Source of the DNA: Phoronis australis | Taxonomy: Eukaryota; Phoronida; Phoronidae | Direction of reading: 5' to 3' | Assembly (NCBI GenBank): GCA_002633005.1 | Contig: NMRA01000212.1 | Coordinates: forward strand, 552,472-612,471 | DNA length: 60,000 bases | Shown here: positions 56,260 to 60,000 of the stretch, one piece after another | Layout: the number at the start of each line of letters is the position of its first letter | How positions within the stretch are numbered: position 1 is the first letter of the stretch | Notes under the pieces: model-generated | The model's input: only the letters and a program-made list of their open reading frames with translations | The model's database searches: none | What the model was told of the DNA's origin: nothing | Program-made: the position numbers and the translations under genes

Positions 56260-57480
56260 AAACTCGCAACTGCCTTTTAACAGATCGTAGCCAATCTACT
56301 GCTAACGTGAGAGTTATTCACTTTGAATACTGAAAGAATTGATTCACTATTTTTGAAAGAAAGAAGAAACGTAAATACTTTGATCCAAAGCAGTTTTAAA
56401 TTCTCCGCCTCTAATAATATATATGTGCGCATGCGCTCAAAGAAGTCCGACTGGCTGCTGCTTGAAATTGGCATTCTTTTGTTTACATCAAAGGACAAAG
56501 GTCACATTTCCATATAAGGAGAATGTGCTACGTCTACGTCTTGCCAACACAGATAATGAGACGCACTTTGCCTAGCAGGAAAAAAATCAACAAAGTGACG
56601 AGCAGTGGTGTTTGGAAATTTGAAACTAAAGGAAAATACCTTAACATCAACAGACAATCAAAATCTTTACGAACAAACGTAAAAATACCTGGTAAACAGT
56701 TCAAGTTTTATTTCAATGGCCGAGAACCACTTCGAATAATGCAATTTAGTCTGTTTTTCACGCTCTATGCCACCTTGAATGGAAAGACATTTTAAACTTA
56801 CCTAAATAGTAAATATTTCAGCGAATGTCTTGCAGACAACGGCGAATATTGATGACTTGTGTTGGGATCACAAAAATACAAGGGATTTTGTTTTTGTAGC
56901 TCTGTTCTGAGCTAATAGCTTCAAAAAGTCTATCCCATCCAAATATAATATCAAAAATACGTTTTCCGGCCATAAAAACAATAATGTTCCTTTAATATAT
57001 GATTGCGGAGAAAGACATCAATCAGATCAAAATTTTGACACGATGAAGAAAAGGTTCAATGGATATTTCTTTTTTTCTCTCAGAAACGTACCAATTGTGA
57101 AACAGAAGGTGCACATCACAATATAGTGTCTGGTCGAAGACCCGTATACAAAGACGCCTATGATGAAGTATGTTTCACGTTATTAGTTCATCTAAGGGAC
57201 ATTCCAGTAAACCTCAAATGCATTTACATATATCAATGTCGATTAGATCACCTAAATCTGTATTTCGCCTTGCGTAGCTTGTGGAAAACGAAAATCAAAC
57301 GGTCTTTTACCAATCGGTCTCATAATATTCCAGACAGGGGTCTATTTCCGTTATTAACAAGAACATCATAACCCTCAGCGACTCTAGAAAATGTTTTCAG
57401 TCAATTCGAAAATGGTGCATGTGTAAGTACGCATTGTCTGTGTCTTGAGAAAGTAACATTATGAATTCTGATTTTATGAG
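56260..57480. other. Dispersed repeat and non-coding frames
   Basis: Contains copy 2 of the ~100-bp repeat (56880-56985: GCTAATAGCTTCAAAAAGTC). Frames 56523-56795 and 57126-57371 have no recognisable domain. Confidence 0.45.
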
Positions 57481-57484
57481 AATA

Positions 57485-57965
57485 AAAGGCCCAATTCGAT
57501 TTTTAGCAAGCTGAACAGGGCGAAATGTAATTTTAAACTTTGAAACAAAAGGGTTTCTCAAGCTTCCGTAGCCGTAACAGGATTACAATTTTTTTGGAAA
57601 TTCCTTAAAAGTACAGTACAGTTTGTTTAAAGGTACCGGCACGAAATCACGGCTGGTTTGGGCCTTGGGAACTTCAACCAACGCCTATCCAGCTGCTCTG
57701 CAACTTTCAAAATCATTGCAAGGATAAACCGAGAATTACACTTGAATAGACAATGAGTAAGTATATACCATTCAAAGTTCTTCGAATATTATGATTTATG
57801 AATCTGCCTAATTCGACTTTTTAGCCAGCTGAACAGGGAGAAAGGTAGTTTTAAACATTGAAACAAAAGGATTTCTGCAAGCTTCCTCAGCCGTCAAAGG
57901 CTGAGAAATTTTTAAAACTCCTTACATGTTTTGTTTAAAGGTACAGTAAATCCTGTTTTGGGATT
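57485..57965. repeat. Two direct copies of a ~150-bp repeat
   Basis: GCTGAACAGGGCGAAATGTA, then TGAAACAAAAGG-TTTCT, then CAAGCTTCC at 57487-57640. The same order recurs at 57805-57960. A third partial copy is at 27862-27915. Confidence 0.7.
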
Positions 57966-59450
57966 TCAACCAACACCAGATAAACTAGGCAATTTATCGT
58001 AATAGTCCAACATTCGACGAACAGACGGAACCGGGAGAGTTACAACCAAACACATTCCCTTGCAAATGCACCATTGACGTCCCATTTGAGTGATAGAAGC
58101 AGGATTCAAGTAAAAACACAAACTCACTGTGTCACTGACTGAATGGATATCATGGCTCTTGGTGGGTATTATCATTCCTTACACTTGTCGTGTAACTCGT
58201 CTAAAGCGTACCGGTATCTTGTCGCACTTGCCCGTTTAGCAGAATTTGTAAGAATTTGTAACTTTTGCTCCATTCCAAAACGTTTGACGAGGATTATATA
58301 GGGATATTTTTGTTTTAGGGAGTTGTATCGGAAATTCGTTGCTCATGTTTGCGTAAAGAGGCCAAAAGTGGGTTTGATATCCTTATAAGTCGGCAAACGT
58401 AGATATCAGTGGGTTTGTGACACCGTACATCTTGAGATGCAGTTGGGAATAATTCTAGCAGAGGAATGTTTTTATTTCTCAGAGGAGGTACAATAGCAGT
58501 GGCGGGGACAGGGGTGCGTTTCGTAGACCCGAAAATTTCGCACAAAAACGCAATATTACGCAAGATGTCGGCATGTCTTAAAAGTGAAACACTAGCCTCC
58601 TACGCGAGATTCTCCTGAGTGAAATCGCCAAGGTTTATTGTCTATTCACTGCTTCCACGAATTCGCCACTATGCTTGAAAACGAGTGTTGCGTCCAAACC
58701 ACGCTTGTTCGATACAAGAGTCGTCATTTTCCGTACGAAGTTTTCTCACATGACCTGAAAAGTGTTACCGTTGTTTAATAAAACGTACGTAATTTTTTTA
58801 TATTACATGGGCGAATCACAAAGTAATGCATAGTAGAAATCCATACGCCATACATTTTATAGTCTGCAAAACACTAAATACCAACCAATGAGCTATATAT
58901 AGGCCTACCTCATTGTTACCAACAACCAAACGCGCGCCAACCACACAATGCCGGGAATCCGTGAAGGTGACAAGATTATGCTTAACAAATCGAGTATCCC
59001 AACTGCACGTACTCCCAGTCGGAAGCAGAGGACATGCAAACAACTTCTTAAACGGATCCATCTTCGGCGGCGAATTCCATATGCACGTTCATTCATACGG
59101 AAACGAATCACAACTCAAGAAACGCGGTCAGACTGTCTAGCAGTGGTGTCTCAAGGTCATTCAAGGCTCACGCGCGGGGAAGCCATGGTAACTGTTATTT
59201 ATAAACATTTGCTAAGTTTTAATATTGCAACTTCAAAGACTATTTATTAGATTCGAACATTTGTTACGAAAGCTAAATGCTATTTACAATTCAAACGTTT
59301 AAAATAAAACTATTAACAAAAAGTAACTGAGTTGCGCAAGCGTGTTTTTATAAAAGATGCGTCATGTGGTTGAAAGTTTTAGACACGTCGAGTTTTTCGG
59401 CAAAAAAGATGGTTTTGCGGTTCATGTGAGAAAACAAATCCTGCACTCGT
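57966..59450. other. No gene confidently seen
   Basis: Two overlapping plus frames over 58913-59250 stay open in different registers; neither shows a known domain or clear splice sites. Frames on the minus strand overlap them. Confidence 0.4.
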
Positions 59451-59562
59451 CTCAGGTTTACGACATGGGCATACCCTCTCGGAAATTTCGTCAAAATCCC
59501 TCGGTAAGTCTCGGGATTTTGATGAAATTCCCATGAGGTTTTGCCAATGTCATAAACCTGAG
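59451..59562. repeat. Near-palindromic hairpin, ~50-bp arms
   Basis: CTCAGGTTTACGACATGGGC at the left faces TGCCAATGTCATAAACCTGAG at the right. The inner arms AATTTCGTCAAAATCCC and GGGATTTTGATGAAATT also pair, around a ~10-base centre (TCGGTAAGTC). Likely a small foldback MITE. Confidence 0.8.
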
Positions 59563-60000
59563 ATTCGTTTAGGATTCTCTATATAATGTACATATTAGAT
59601 ATTATATTTATATTTTATTTACATGATAACGTACTCACACGGAAACAGAACAACTTCATAACGAATAGCCATGGCCCACGGAACACGAGAGCTTTCACGT
59701 TTGTGCTGTTAAAATTGATGTTAAAACGAGGCATTGTGACCTAAACAACCGCGCACAACGATCATTTTTTGCAGCGCCACCAAGGTGTGCAAGTAAGCTT
59801 AGCTGTTAACAAAATGTACCGAAATTCCGCAATTTGAGTAATGAATATTGATGAAGCCAATAACACGAACTACGTGATGAATCTTTTATTACGTTTTCAC
59901 AAGAAGGCATTAAAAGTTATGATTTTTACGCTACACCGAAAATCGTTCTGTTTTTTTTTTCGTTAACGCTGATTCGTTTGTAGACACTATTATTGAGATA
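59563..60000. other. No feature seen
   Basis: AT-rich DNA to the end of the window, without recognisable frames or repeats. Confidence 0.5.

Noticed and set aside
58913-59250. Two overlapping frames that look protein-like
   Set aside because: Open in different registers over the same DNA, with no splice sites or domain supporting either.

Overview
The window is eukaryotic nuclear DNA from an animal. Genes are split into short exons with GT-AG (and two GC-AG) introns, introns are kilobases long, and intergenic and intronic DNA is packed with decayed transposons, tRNA-derived SINE-like pieces, MITEs and satellites. AT-richness, the mix of Ty3/gypsy-like and CR1-like elements and the gene content fit a marine invertebrate, possibly a deuterostome such as a hemichordate, cephalochordate or echinoderm. 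That placement is inference only. There are no bacterial operons and no CRISPR arrays. Two gaps of N (14769-15143 and 40769-40777) and one single N (55889) are present.

Two protein-coding genes can be built exon by exon. The first, on the minus strand (47996 down to 35506), is a complete 11-exon gene for selenocysteine lyase (SCLY), 416 aa, with all PLP-site residues and the catalytic cysteine. It has two GC-AG introns, and a proline replaces the aspartate that gives the human enzyme selenium specificity. The second, on the plus strand (19820-32591), is a multi-exon gene for a polytopic membrane protein with at least six membrane segments. Its family looks like the metazoan uncharacterised DUF7789-type proteins; the 5' exon(s) were not found.

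Layout: 1-9.5 kb holds satellites (a ~140-bp array at 1.7-2.8 kb and a ~177-bp array with internal hairpins at 5.1-6.0 kb) and MITEs. 9.5-13.1 kb is a scrambled Ty3/gypsy-like retrotransposon whose integrase half is inverted relative to its gag-RT half, followed by a LINE tail and a 110-bp MITE. 13.1-19 kb is repeat-rich, with an assembly gap, a 1.27-kb foldback element whose arms carry the start of a THAP zinc finger, and an unrecognised 114-aa ORF that has a degenerate inverted copy at 30.2-30.7 kb. 19.8-32.6 kb is the membrane-protein gene; its introns hold a ~600-bp interspersed repeat split by a LINE, and a 199-bp inverted-repeat pair. 35.5-48.0 kb is SCLY, with one MITE family in several introns. 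48.0-48.2 kb looks like a promoter, possibly bidirectional. 48.3-60 kb holds a minisatellite, a 296-bp MITE, a near-palindromic hairpin and dispersed repeats, with no gene I can defend.

The two recognised genes show no sign of working together. I found no convincing undescribed multi-gene system. The best leads are the substituted specificity residue in SCLY, MITE ends abutting SCLY splice donors, the THAP-armed foldback, and the duplicated unrecognised ORF.
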